This document shows, piece by piece, positions 7,209 through 14,931 of a stretch of 20,432 nucleotides of DNA. The first letter of the stretch is position 1. Every line of letters begins with the position of its first letter. The notes beneath the pieces were generated by a model. The model worked only from the letters and a program-made list of their open reading frames with translations. It had not been told where the DNA came from and did not search any database. Source of the stretch: an uncultured Ruminococcus sp. (GTDB lineage Bacteria > Bacillota > Clostridia > Oscillospirales > Ruminococcaceae). The stretch is from contig CAMWXM010000016.1 of assembly GCA_947178195.1 (NCBI GenBank), positions 1-20,432 of the forward strand, given 5' to 3'. The position numbers were made by a program, and so were the translations under genes.

Positions 7209-7262
7209 AATAATAATTGTAATAGGAGAGGTATATCCTTTTTCTTATGCGGAGGTTAAATT

Positions 7263-8621
7263 ATGATAGATTCTTTTAAGGACGTTTTTAAAAGAGTTAT
7301 AGATTACTATCGTGAAAACGGAAATATCGGAAAAACAGCTCTGGATTTATGGATAGGGAAAATCGAACCAATAGCTCTGGAAGGAAACAAAGCCATTTTA
7401 ATGGTCGATTCTGAATTTCAGCGGGGAGTTCTTATAGCTAATTATTCTTCTCTTCTGAAAGAAGGCTTTAAGGAAATACTCGGTTTTGATGTTGAAATTG
7501 AAATAAAGATCCCTGATGAGATTGGCAGCTCTTCTTCCGGCGAAGGCGAACAGGCTGAAGAAAAAAAACAGCAGCTTGAAAAAACCTTTGAATACGCCAA
7601 ATATGATTATACTTTTGATACGTTTATTACGGGCAGCTCCAATGAATTTGCTTATGCTGCATGTACGGCTGTAGCAAAGGGCGGAGGAACTGTTTATAAT
7701 CCTCTTTTTATTTACGGTCCATCAGGACTTGGCAAAACTCATCTTATCACCGCTACTGCCAACGAAATGAAAAAAAATAACGATAAAATAAATATAGTAT
7801 ATGTTACCGGAGAAACCTTTGCCAGCGAGATAATAAACGCCATCCATACCAAAAGTACTGCGGAATTTCATAATAAATACCGTAATGCCGATGTGCTTTT
7901 AGTTGACGATATTCAGTTCATAGCCGGTAAGGAAAGTACACAGGAGGAATTTTTCCACACTTTCAACGCTCTTTATCAGGACGGCAAACAAATTGTTCTT
8001 ACTTCTGACCGTCCTCCGAAGGCAATTAAAACTCTTGAGGACAGGATTCGTTCAAGATTTGAATCAGGTCTTATAGCCGATATTTCAACTCCTGATTTTG
8101 AAACAAGAATGGCTATTATAAAGCGTAAGGCTGAACTTCTTTCCCTCAAAATACCGGACGATGTTTCTCAGTTTATCGCAAATAAAATCAAAACCAATAT
8201 ACGACAGCTTGAAGGAGCTGTAAAAAAGCTTAAAGCCTTGAATCACTACGCAGGAAGCCAGCCAACAATATCAATGGCTCAGAGCGTTATAAGAGATATT
8301 TTAAGCGATGACCAGCCTTTGCCTATAACAGTTGAAAAAATTATAGAAGAGGTGGCAAATATTTACAGAATAGCGCCGGAGGATCTGCGTTCAAATAAGA
8401 GAAATTCTCAGATATCCTCCGCAAGAAAAGTCGCTATTTATATAGTAAGGGAAATTACCCAGATGCCCCTTGCTTCTATAGGTGAGGAATTTGGCGGAAG
8501 AGATCACTCTACGGTTGTATATGCAATAAACAACGTTTCCGACACTATGAAAAAGGATTCTCATCTTAGAGAGCTTATCGAAGATACTATTAAAAATATT
8601 CATAATCTCAGCAATGTATGA
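7263..8621 (+). CDS. dnaA: Chromosomal replication initiator DnaA
   Basis: The 452-residue protein binds and melts the origin and loads the helicase. Domain I (about 1-80) is followed by a short Ser/Glu/Gln-rich domain II (85-106). The AAA+ domain III carries the Walker A GPSGLGKT (152-159), Walker B VLLVDDIQFI (211-220) and the arginine-finger box RIRSRFESGL (261-270). Domain IV ends with the DNA-binding signature GGRDHSTVVYAI at about 411-422. GGAGG sits 7 nt before the ATG. A terminator-like hairpin lies 137 nt after the stop, within the origin region, so dnaA may be transcribed largely apart from dnaN. Confidence 0.98.
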   Translation: MIDSFKDVFKRVIDYYRENGNIGKTALDLWIGKIEPIALEGNKAILMVDSEFQRGVLIANYSSLLKEGFKEILGFDVEIEIKIPDEIGSSSSGEGEQAEEKKQQLEKTFEYAKYDYTFDTFITGSSNEFAYAACTAVAKGGGTVYNPLFIYGPSGLGKTHLITATANEMKKNNDKINIVYVTGETFASEIINAIHTKSTAEFHNKYRNADVLLVDDIQFIAGKESTQEEFFHTFNALYQDGKQIVLTSDRPPKAIKTLEDRIRSRFESGLIADISTPDFETRMAIIKRKAELLSLKIPDDVSQFIANKIKTNIRQLEGAVKKLKALNHYAGSQPTISMAQSVIRDILSDDQPLPITVEKIIEEVANIYRIAPEDLRSNKRNSQISSARKVAIYIVREITQMPLASIGEEFGGRDHSTVVYAINNVSDTMKKDSHLRELIEDTIKNIHNLSNV

Positions 8622-8670
8622 TAATCTTAAAATATTGATATAAATATTTACAAAAATGCTTTCAACAGTT

Positions 8671-8691
8671 TTTTCAACACAATGTTGAAAA
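8671..8691. repeat. Perfect palindrome of two DnaA-box-like 9-mers
   Basis: TTTTCAACA and its exact complement TGTTGAAAA are separated by CAA. Each arm differs from TTATCCACA at two positions. It lies 50 nt after the dnaA stop and could be a paired DnaA site or a hairpin in RNA. Confidence 0.6.
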
Positions 8692-8758
8692 GTAAAATTC
8701 AATAAATACTTAATAAATCCAGAGGAAAATATTACTTTTCAACCATTTATAAAATTAC

Positions 8759-8784
8759 GGATTAAACAAGCTGTTTAATCCTTT
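8759..8784 (+). terminator. dnaA terminator-like hairpin
   Basis: GGATTAAACA and TGTTTAATCC form a perfect 10-bp stem with a 3-nt loop (8759-8781), followed by TTT and then AAGGTTTT. The stem is AT-rich and the T run short, so efficiency is probably moderate. Confidence 0.6.
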
Positions 8785-8933
8785 AAGGTTTTCAAAAAAA
8801 TTATAAACTTTTAAATAACATTTTTTCAACTTTGTCAACATCAGAATGTTGATTCAACTTTTGAAAAAAATCCCAACAAATTGATATTGAAAAAAATTAT
8901 ATGAAAAAAAACGGAAATACTGAGATTCCTTAA

Positions 8934-9000
8934 TTTTCCACATATTTAACAGCCCCTACTACTACTACTATATATAACTAATTATATTATATATATATAG
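8934..9000 (+). promoter_or_regulatory. DnaA box, GC patch, DnaA-trio tract and AT-rich unwinding element
   Basis: TTTTCCACA (8934-8942) is followed 13 nt later by five consecutive CTA repeats (8956-8970), preceded by CCCC and followed by about 30 nt of almost pure A/T. In B. subtilis the corresponding stretch reads CCCTACTATTACTTC and directs DnaA filament growth onto single-stranded DNA. The present tract is more regular. Confidence 0.85.
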
Positions 9001-9035
9001 AAAAAATAAGATTCCTTTGAAGGAGAGAAAATAAA

Positions 9036-10142
9036 ATGAAGTTTACCTGCCAAAAGGAGGATATAACAGCCGCTATAAGCAATGTATCTAAGGCTGTATC
9101 CTCTAAATCAACAATTCCTGCTCTTGAGGGAATAAAACTCAGGCTTGATGGAAATAAGCTGGAACTTACAGGCTATGATCTTGAAATAGGAATTACCACA
9201 ACTATTGACTGTGATTCTTCAGACAGTTGTGAGATTATTCTTAATTCACGGTTATTCAGCGAAATAACAAGAAGAATGCCTTCTGATATTATCAACTATG
9301 AAATAAATGAAAATTTGAACCTTACTATAACAGGTGGAAATGCAGAATATCAGATTTCTGCAATAAGTGCTGAGGAATATCCTGCCCTTCCTGATATTGA
9401 AAGGGAAAGTCCTTTTGTATTAAATCAGCCGCTGCTCAAGTCGATGATAAATCAGACTGTCTATGCGGTATCGGTAAACGATGCAAAGCCAATAATGACA
9501 GGAGAGCTTTTTGATATTGAAAATAATATTATAAATATTGTTGCCATAGACGGATTCAGACTTGCTATAAGAAATGAAAAAACAGATTATTCGGGTAAAA
9601 AGCTGCATTTTGTAGTACCTTCAAAGGCACTGAAGGAGGCTTCAGCTCTGCTTAACGAAAACGAAGATAAAACATGCAGCGTTTATGTAAATGAAAAGCA
9701 TGTCCTTTTTGATATAAACGGATATTGTATTTTTACAAGGCTTCTTGAAGGAGAATTTCATAATTATAAAAATAGTATTCCTACAAGCTTTAATACCGAA
9801 GTTATTCTTAAAACCAATGATATTATTAATTCTTTGGAAAGATGCTCCTTACTGTTGAATGAAAAAAATAAAGCTCCCGTAAAATGCAGCTTTGAAAACG
9901 GAGCTTTGAATATAGAATGCAAAACAGGCATAGGAAAGCTTGAAGATAAAATTGACGTTGACTTGAAAGGCGACGGACTTACGATAGGATTTAATAATAA
10001 ATTTTTACTTGAAGCTTTAAGGGCAGCGGATACGGATAAGGTAAAAATACAGATGAGCGGTTCTAACAGGGCTGTTAAAATATCTCCGCTTGAGGGAGAG
10101 CATTTTACATTTATCGTTATGCCGGTTCAGATAAGAGGATAA
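9036..10142 (+). CDS. dnaN: DNA polymerase III beta subunit (sliding clamp)
   Basis: The 368-residue protein has the length and three-domain plan of bacterial clamps, which form a ring of two subunits and hold the polymerase on DNA. The N-terminus (MKFTCQKEDITAAISNVSKAVSSKSTIPALEGIKL), the block EEYPALP (109-115), the central FVLNQPLLKSMINQTVYAVS and IDGFRLAIR, and the C-terminal FTFIVMPVQIRG are characteristic, the last forming part of the peptide-binding pocket. AAGGAG lies 10 nt before the ATG. The stop is 4 nt from yaaA, so dnaN, yaaA, recF and remB form one tight transcript. Its promoter is not obvious in the AT-rich origin DNA. Confidence 0.97.
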   Translation: MKFTCQKEDITAAISNVSKAVSSKSTIPALEGIKLRLDGNKLELTGYDLEIGITTTIDCDSSDSCEIILNSRLFSEITRRMPSDIINYEINENLNLTITGGNAEYQISAISAEEYPALPDIERESPFVLNQPLLKSMINQTVYAVSVNDAKPIMTGELFDIENNIINIVAIDGFRLAIRNEKTDYSGKKLHFVVPSKALKEASALLNENEDKTCSVYVNEKHVLFDINGYCIFTRLLEGEFHNYKNSIPTSFNTEVILKTNDIINSLERCSLLLNEKNKAPVKCSFENGALNIECKTGIGKLEDKIDVDLKGDGLTIGFNNKFLLEALRAADTDKVKIQMSGSNRAVKISPLEGEHFTFIVMPVQIRG

Positions 10143-10146
10143 AAAA

Positions 10147-10362
10147 ATGAGTGAAATAATTGAAACTCAGATCAAAACCGAATATATCAAGCTTGATTCC
10201 CTTCTGAAATTTTCAGGGCTTTGCGATACCGGAGGCTTTGCAAAAGAACTGATACAGCAGGGAGAGGTAAAGGTAAACGGTGAAATCTGTACAATGAGAG
10301 GAAAAAAAATCCGCAGCGGAGATGAAGTTGAAGCTGGCAGATATAAAGTAAGAGTGAAATAG
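10147..10362 (+). CDS. yaaA: S4-domain RNA-binding protein YaaA
   Basis: This 71-residue protein is almost entirely an S4 RNA-binding fold: IKLDSLLKFSGLCDTGGFAKELIQQGEVKVNGE at about 14-46 and KIRSGDEVEAGRYKVRVK at the end. Small S4 proteins of this kind lie between dnaN and recF in most Firmicutes and are linked to ribosomes, but the exact role is unsettled. AGAGGA inside the end of dnaN provides the ribosome-binding site. Its TAG stop touches the ATG of recF, so the genes are probably coupled. Assignment rests on both sequence and position. Confidence 0.93.
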   Translation: MSEIIETQIKTEYIKLDSLLKFSGLCDTGGFAKELIQQGEVKVNGEICTMRGKKIRSGDEVEAGRYKVRVK

Positions 10363-11487
10363 ATGTATGTTACTGCTATAAAAGCGGATGGATTTAAAAA
10401 TCTTGACAATGTTGTAATAAATCCACATCCGAAATATAATCTTATAACTGGAATGAACGCTCAGGGAAAAACAAATCTTCTTGAAAGCATATGGCTTATG
10501 ACCGGCTGCAGAAGCTTCAGAGGCTCCAGAGATAGGGATTATATCGGGATAGACAGGGATATTATGAACATCGGCATAAATTTTAAAGACAGCCGCAGAA
10601 CACAGACTATTTCATATATTATGTCAAGAGATAATATAAAGCTTAAAAAAATTAAATTAAACGGCGTCGAATTGAAAGGGACTAACGGACTTTTCGATTC
10701 TTTCAAGGCAGTGGTTTTTACCCCCGACGATATTGATATAATAAATGGGACTCCTGAAAAAAGAAGAACATTTACCGATCTTTGCTGCTGTCAGCTGAAT
10801 ATTGGCTGTATTGATATTGTAAGAAGATATGAGCTTATAATAAATCATCGCAATAATCTTCTGAAGGCTATATCTTCGGGAAATCAAAACAAAGAGCTTC
10901 TCGAAGTATGGAATCAGCAGGCGTCGGCAATAGGAACTCTTCTTTCTCAGAAAAGAGCCGCTTATATAAAAAAGCTTTCAAAGGCTTGTTCTGAACTTTA
11001 CAGCATGATAACTGATGGCAGAGAAGAGCTTACCATCGAATATAATTCAAATATTTTCGGCAGTTCTCCTTCTGAGGAAAATAACGGAAATGACGCTGTT
11101 GCAAAGTATTTTATTAAGCTGGACGCCAGTATTGATGATGATATAAGGCTTGGATATACCCTTTGCGGAGCGCACAGGGACGATCTTGTAATAAAAATAA
11201 ACGGTCTTAACGTCAGGGAATTTGGTTCTCAGGGACAAAAAAAAACAGCGGCTTTGGTTATGAAGCTGGGGCAGGCTGAAATATATTATAATAATAAATC
11301 AGAAGCTCCTGTGATATTGCTTGATGATGTTATGGGAGAACTGGACGAAAACAGGCAAAAGCTTGTTTTCAGTATAATAAAAGACATGCAGGTATTTATT
11401 ACTACATGCAATGAAAATTCAGTAAGAGGTCTTTCCGAAGGAAATATATTCAGGGTTGAAAACGGAAGAATCGATATTCAGAGGTGA
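10363..11487 (+). CDS. recF: DNA repair and recombination protein RecF
   Basis: The 374-residue SMC-like ATPase helps load RecA at single-stranded gaps together with RecO and RecR. It has Walker A GMNAQGKTN (30-38), the signature motif GSQGQKKTAAL (288-298) and Walker B VILLDDVMGELDE (317-329), with the inserted lobe between. FKNLDNVVINPHPKYNLITG at the N-terminus and FITTCNE near the end are typical. Translation starts on the base after the yaaA stop, with only a weak AGAGTG ahead of it, indicating coupling. Length is normal and there are no missing motifs. Confidence 0.97.
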   Translation: MYVTAIKADGFKNLDNVVINPHPKYNLITGMNAQGKTNLLESIWLMTGCRSFRGSRDRDYIGIDRDIMNIGINFKDSRRTQTISYIMSRDNIKLKKIKLNGVELKGTNGLFDSFKAVVFTPDDIDIINGTPEKRRTFTDLCCCQLNIGCIDIVRRYELIINHRNNLLKAISSGNQNKELLEVWNQQASAIGTLLSQKRAAYIKKLSKACSELYSMITDGREELTIEYNSNIFGSSPSEENNGNDAVAKYFIKLDASIDDDIRLGYTLCGAHRDDLVIKINGLNVREFGSQGQKKTAALVMKLGQAEIYYNNKSEAPVILLDDVMGELDENRQKLVFSIIKDMQVFITTCNENSVRGLSEGNIFRVENGRIDIQR

Positions 11488-11491
11488 TCTG

Positions 11492-11746
11492 ATGTTTATT
11501 CATATAGGAAACGATGTTATTGTTAATTCAAAAAATGTTGTTGGTATATTTGATATTGAAAATACCACTACGGGAAAAAATACGTCAAAAATATTGGAAA
11601 ATGCTACAAAGGAAAATAGAGTAGTGACCGTTTCCTTTGAAATGCCGAAAAGCTTTATAATTTGTATAGAAAATGGCAGAGAAATTATTTATATCTCTAA
11701 TATCTCAGTAGCAACTCTGAAAAAAAGAATCTTACTTGTCAGTTAA
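11492..11746 (+). CDS. remB: Extracellular matrix regulator RemB-like (DUF370)
   Basis: The true start is the ATG at 11492, 4 nt after the recF stop, with AGGTGAT spanning that stop as ribosome-binding site. An in-frame ATG at 11456 is less likely because it would overlap recF by 32 nt and add 12 residues that family members lack. The 84-residue product MFIHIGNDVIVNSKNVVGIFD...SFIICIENGREIIYISNISVATLKKR matches the YaaB/RemB family found after recF in Bacillus. There it is linked to biofilm matrix gene control with the DNA-binding protein RemA; a role here is inferred only from the family. Confidence 0.88.
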   Translation: MFIHIGNDVIVNSKNVVGIFDIENTTTGKNTSKILENATKENRVVTVSFEMPKSFIICIENGREIIYISNISVATLKKRILLVS

Positions 11747-11872
11747 AAGCATTTTTTGAAGATAACATAATTAAGTAATAAAAAGATAAATTATCAGAAA
11801 GAAGTAAAGTATAGAAAAAATAAAAAAGTCCGTTTATATAAAAATAAAAAAGACGGGTAGGAGGAAGAATAA

Positions 11873-13795
11873 ATGTCAGCAAATCAAAATTATGACGAAA
11901 ATCAGATACAGGTGCTTGAAGGTCTTGAAGCCGTTCGTAAGCGTCCGGGTATGTATATCGGTTCTACAGGACCGAGAGGACTTCATCATCTGGTATATGA
12001 AATCGTGGATAACTCGATAGATGAAGCGCTTGCAGGCTTTTGTTCTGAAATAAGAGTTGATATACTTGACGGAGATATCATAAGGGTTTCAGATAACGGA
12101 CGAGGAATCCCGACAGGTATTCATCCTACCGAAGGAATATCTGCCGCTACGGTCGTTTATACTATTCTTCACGCAGGAGGAAAATTCGGCGGTGGCGGAT
12201 ATAAGGTTTCAGGAGGTTTGCATGGCGTTGGCGCTTCTGTTGTTAATGCGCTTTCAGAATGGCTGGAGCTTACTGTAAAAGATGGTGAACATATTCATTT
12301 TCAGCGTTTTGAAAGAGGAGATTATAAAGAACCTCTTAAAATAATCGGTGATACCACAGAAACAGGAACTACCGTTATGTTTAAGGCTGACGGGGAAATT
12401 TTTGAAGATACTCACTATGATTATGATGTTCTGCTGAAAAGATTAAGAGAACAGGCATTTTTAAATGCCGGAATAAAGATAGTTTTTTCAGATAAGAGAG
12501 ATGGCAACGAAGAAAAATCAAAAACGCTTCATTACGAGGGCGGTATCAGACAGTTTGTCGAGCATATCCATAAAACAAAGGGACTTGAATCCCTTTCGGA
12601 AAAGGTTATTTATATTTCGGGAACTCAGGACGATTCATTTGCAGAAATAGCTATGCAGTATAACGACAGCTATAATGAGGTAATACTTTCTTTTGCAAAT
12701 AATATTCATACAATGGACGGCGGTTCTCATGAAACAGGATTTAAAAATTCTCTTACAAAGGTCATAAATGAATATGGAAAAAAATTTAATTTATTAAAAG
12801 ACGGTGAAAAGCTTTTAGGCGACGATGTAAGAGAGGGCTTAACGGCGATAATTTCAGTAAAGCTTACCGAATGCGAATTTGAAGGGCAGACAAAGGGAAG
12901 ACTTGGAAATCCTGAGGTAAAAGGGTTTATTGAAAAAATGATCATGGAAAAGCTCATGAATTATCTTGAGGAAAATCCTGCCGATGCAAAAGCTATATTT
13001 GAAAAATCCCTTGCGGCTCAGCGTGCCAGAGAAGCAGCAAAAAAAGCAAGGGAAACAGCAAGAAGAAAATCTGCAATGGAAAACGCTTCGCTGCCCGGAA
13101 AGCTTGCGGATTGTTCAGAGCATGATATAGAATTTACCGAAATATATATCGTCGAGGGAGATTCTGCGGGAGGCTCTGCCAAGGACGGCAGGGACAGGCG
13201 TTATCAGGCTATACTTCCTCTCTGGGGAAAAATGCTGAATGTTGAAAAAACAAGAATAGATAAGGTTTACGGAAATGATAAGCTTATGCCTGTTATAACA
13301 GCACTTGGAACAGGTATAGGTGAGGATTTTGATATAACAAAGCTTCGGTATGGTAAAGTAATAATAATGGCGGACGCCGATGTGGACGGTTCTCATATAA
13401 GAACATTACTGTTGACATTTTTCTTCAGATTTATGCGTCCTCTTATTACAAACGGCAATATTTACATTGCTCAGCCGCCTCTTTTCAAGGTTTTCAAAGG
13501 TAAAAAGTTTAAATATGCATTTTCCGACGAAGAAAGAGATGTGTATATAGAAGAGCTTACTAGTGAAAACGGTACTAAACCAGAAGTTCAGCGTTATAAA
13601 GGTCTTGGTGAAATGGATCCAGAACAGCTTTGGGAAACAACTATGGATCCATCAAAAAGAACTATGATAAAGGTTGAAATGGAAGACGCTGTGAAGGCGG
13701 ACGAGACCTTTACAATACTTATGGGAGATAAGGTTGCGCCAAGAAGAGAATTTATTGAAACAAACGCTAAATATGTAGAAAATCTCGATATATGA
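11873..13795 (+). CDS. gyrB: DNA gyrase subunit B
   Basis: The 640-residue ATPase subunit of gyrase powers negative supercoiling with GyrA. The GHKL ATPase domain has EIVDNSIDEALAG (43-55), DNGRGIP (74-80), GGKFGGGGYKVSGGLHGVG (102-120). The transducer follows. The TOPRIM domain has IVEGDSAGGSAKDGRDRR (426-443) and DADVDGSH (501-508). The C-terminus has QRYKGLGEMDPEQLW and the usual ending AKYVENLDI. The metal ligands E428, D503 and D505 are present. Residue 451 is Trp in PLWGKMLNVEK, where Escherichia coli has Lys447 and Gram-positives mostly Arg. AGGAGG lies 8 nt before the ATG. A 126-nt A-rich gap separates it from remB; no clear promoter is visible in it. Confidence 0.98.
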   Translation: MSANQNYDENQIQVLEGLEAVRKRPGMYIGSTGPRGLHHLVYEIVDNSIDEALAGFCSEIRVDILDGDIIRVSDNGRGIPTGIHPTEGISAATVVYTILHAGGKFGGGGYKVSGGLHGVGASVVNALSEWLELTVKDGEHIHFQRFERGDYKEPLKIIGDTTETGTTVMFKADGEIFEDTHYDYDVLLKRLREQAFLNAGIKIVFSDKRDGNEEKSKTLHYEGGIRQFVEHIHKTKGLESLSEKVIYISGTQDDSFAEIAMQYNDSYNEVILSFANNIHTMDGGSHETGFKNSLTKVINEYGKKFNLLKDGEKLLGDDVREGLTAIISVKLTECEFEGQTKGRLGNPEVKGFIEKMIMEKLMNYLEENPADAKAIFEKSLAAQRAREAAKKARETARRKSAMENASLPGKLADCSEHDIEFTEIYIVEGDSAGGSAKDGRDRRYQAILPLWGKMLNVEKTRIDKVYGNDKLMPVITALGTGIGEDFDITKLRYGKVIIMADADVDGSHIRTLLLTFFFRFMRPLITNGNIYIAQPPLFKVFKGKKFKYAFSDEERDVYIEELTSENGTKPEVQRYKGLGEMDPEQLWETTMDPSKRTMIKVEMEDAVKADETFTILMGDKVAPRREFIETNAKYVENLDI

Positions 13796-13819
13796 TTTTA
13801 TGAGAAAAGAGGAAAATTA

Positions 13820-14476
13820 ATGGATGAAGAAAAAATTGAAAATTCAACATCTGAAAATGAAAATGTTGAAAAAATAATAGAAAGCAAAAGATATTCAATA
13901 ACCTTTGAAATGTTTGAAAATGCATATACCCTGTTTCAGAAAAAATATGTTTATCCGAGAAGTATTGTAATGATAATTCTGCTCATATTGCTGGCTATCG
14001 GAAACGCTGTTAATATTATAGTCGGAAGATCGTCAGGAATACTCTCTTATATTCTTATTATGGCATGTCTTGCTCTTGCGGCAATAAATTGGTATAATCC
14101 AAGAAAAATAAAGAAAAATCTTATGCAGTCTATAAGGGGTATCGAAAATGATGTATATACACTGGATATACTTCCCGATAAGCTTATTATAGGTACGGTT
14201 ATTGATCCTGTTGATGAAAACGATGAAAGCGAACCGGAGGAATATGAAGAGGTTTTCGGCGAGGTAGCTAAAACAGAAGAAATAAGCTCCTCAGATGTGT
14301 ATATAAATAATACTCTTAGAGTAACAGAAAGAAAAGAATACTTTATGGTTTATATAAAAAAATCTATGTTTTATGTTATTCCTAAATCTGTTTTTACTGA
14401 GGACGAAATAAGAAAATTTGCAATGTATTTTGCTGAAAGAATAGATAAATACTTTATGTGCGAGGCAGACCGTTAA
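13820..14476 (+). CDS. YcxB-like two-helix membrane protein (PF14317-like)
   Basis: The 218-residue protein has a charged N-terminal arm (1-23), a short SITFEMFENAYTLFQKKY segment, two membrane helices (about 48-68 and 72-91) and a C-terminal cytosolic domain. The ending pattern, a strand pair then EYFMVYIKKSMFYVIPKSVFTEDEIRKFAMYFAERI, matches the YcxB-like domain as I recall it, in which short hydrophobic strands precede a conserved IPK motif. Function is unknown in the family. AGAGG precedes the ATG, 24 nt after gyrB, so it is probably on the gyrB transcript. A hairpin follows its stop. The link to gyrase is positional only. Confidence 0.78.
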   Translation: MDEEKIENSTSENENVEKIIESKRYSITFEMFENAYTLFQKKYVYPRSIVMIILLILLAIGNAVNIIVGRSSGILSYILIMACLALAAINWYNPRKIKKNLMQSIRGIENDVYTLDILPDKLIIGTVIDPVDENDESEPEEYEEVFGEVAKTEEISSSDVYINNTLRVTERKEYFMVYIKKSMFYVIPKSVFTEDEIRKFAMYFAERIDKYFMCEADR

Positions 14477-14486
14477 TAATTTTTAT

Positions 14487-14516
14487 TTACTTTCTTTAAT
14501 TGTACAAAGAAAGTAA
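14487..14516. repeat. Hairpin after the YcxB-like gene
   Basis: TTACTTTCTTT and AAAGAAAGTAA form an 11-bp perfect stem with an 8-nt loop, 10 nt after the stop codon. A U tract does not follow on the plus strand, so it is not a classical terminator. It may be a dispersed palindromic unit. Confidence 0.55.
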
Positions 14517-14889
14517 CAAAGAAATACACAATTGTTTCTTCAGAAGAAAAAATTGATTAAAAGAATAATTGTTTAACGGCATTATTATTCTGAAATCACT
14601 GACTTAATTTATCTACGATTTACAATAAACTCAGATTAGTAACCTTACATTGAATCGTTCCAATAATGATAACTTTTCAATTCTGATAAGAAAGTGTTTT
14701 AATGTAAATAAAAGTTTTTTGCTCTTATTGTAGAATTACTTTTATAGTAACTTTTCGGGACTTTAAAAAATCATATAAGTTGAGCAGCAGCGAAAGAAAA
14801 AATTTTTTTCTTCTGTTTTCAATTAAGTTGCTTTTCGAGACTTTAGTAAATGTTTTCAAGCAATTAAACTCGATATAAAAGTTTTTTTG

Positions 14890-14917
14890 CCTACTTTTTT
14901 TTTTCAAAAAAAGTAGG
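14890..14917 (+). promoter_or_regulatory. Hairpin directly upstream of the gyrA ribosome-binding site
   Basis: CCTACTTTTTTT and AAAAAAAGTAGG form a 12-bp perfect stem with a TTTC loop. The stem ends 14 nt before the gyrA ATG and abuts GGGAAAGGA, the likely Shine-Dalgarno. It could protect the mRNA 5' end or affect ribosome access. Confidence 0.55.
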
Positions 14918-14931
14918 GGAAAGGAAAAAAA

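Larger units (their letters stand above)
6900..7262. other. Divergent intergenic region upstream of dnaA
   Basis: This AT-rich gap of about 360 bp separates the minus-strand hydrolase operon from dnaA. It holds one good promoter for each direction. I see no good DnaA box, tRNA or rpmH gene here. A 10-bp palindrome ATCATATGAT lies near 6994 with no clear role. All genes to the left read leftwards and those to the right read rightwards. Confidence 0.7.
8622..9035. other. Probable replication origin oriC (dnaA-dnaN interval)
   Basis: The 414-bp interval has no gene. It holds repeated TTTTCAACA-like 9-mers on both strands (8659-8667, 8671-8679, 8683-8691 minus, 8736-8744, 8823-8831, 8832-8840, 8847-8855 minus), a good box TTTTCCACA (8934-8942), CCCC, five CTA trinucleotides and an AT-only stretch from 8970 to about 9000. 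Box, GC patch, trinucleotides and AT-rich DNA in this order match the unwinding region of the Bacillus subtilis origin, which lies in the same gene interval. The change in gene direction nearby supports it. Confidence 0.88.
14477..14931. other. Non-coding gap between the YcxB-like gene and gyrA
   Basis: The 455-bp AT-rich gap has no credible gene. It starts and ends with related hairpins (14487-14516 and 14890-14917). Inside, the phrases ATAAAAGTTTTTTGC (14708 and 14875 regions) and CTTTTCGgGACTTTA (14751 and 14833 regions) each occur twice with small changes. TTGCTC (14719-14724) and TATAGT (14743-14748), 18 nt apart, are a possible gyrA promoter, weakly supported. Confidence 0.6.

Noticed and set aside
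11456..11491. Longer remB start
   Set aside because: Overlaps recF by 32 nt and adds residues absent from the family; the ATG at 11492 has a better RBS.
11747..11872. Possible promoter or leader before gyrB
   Set aside because: A-rich, with no -35/-10 pair of reasonable spacing and no stable hairpin that I can defend.
13841..13872. TTCAACAT ... ATGTTGAA inverted repeat resembling DnaA boxes
   Set aside because: Lies inside the YcxB-like coding sequence and is explained by Asn/Glu/Val codons in AT-rich DNA.
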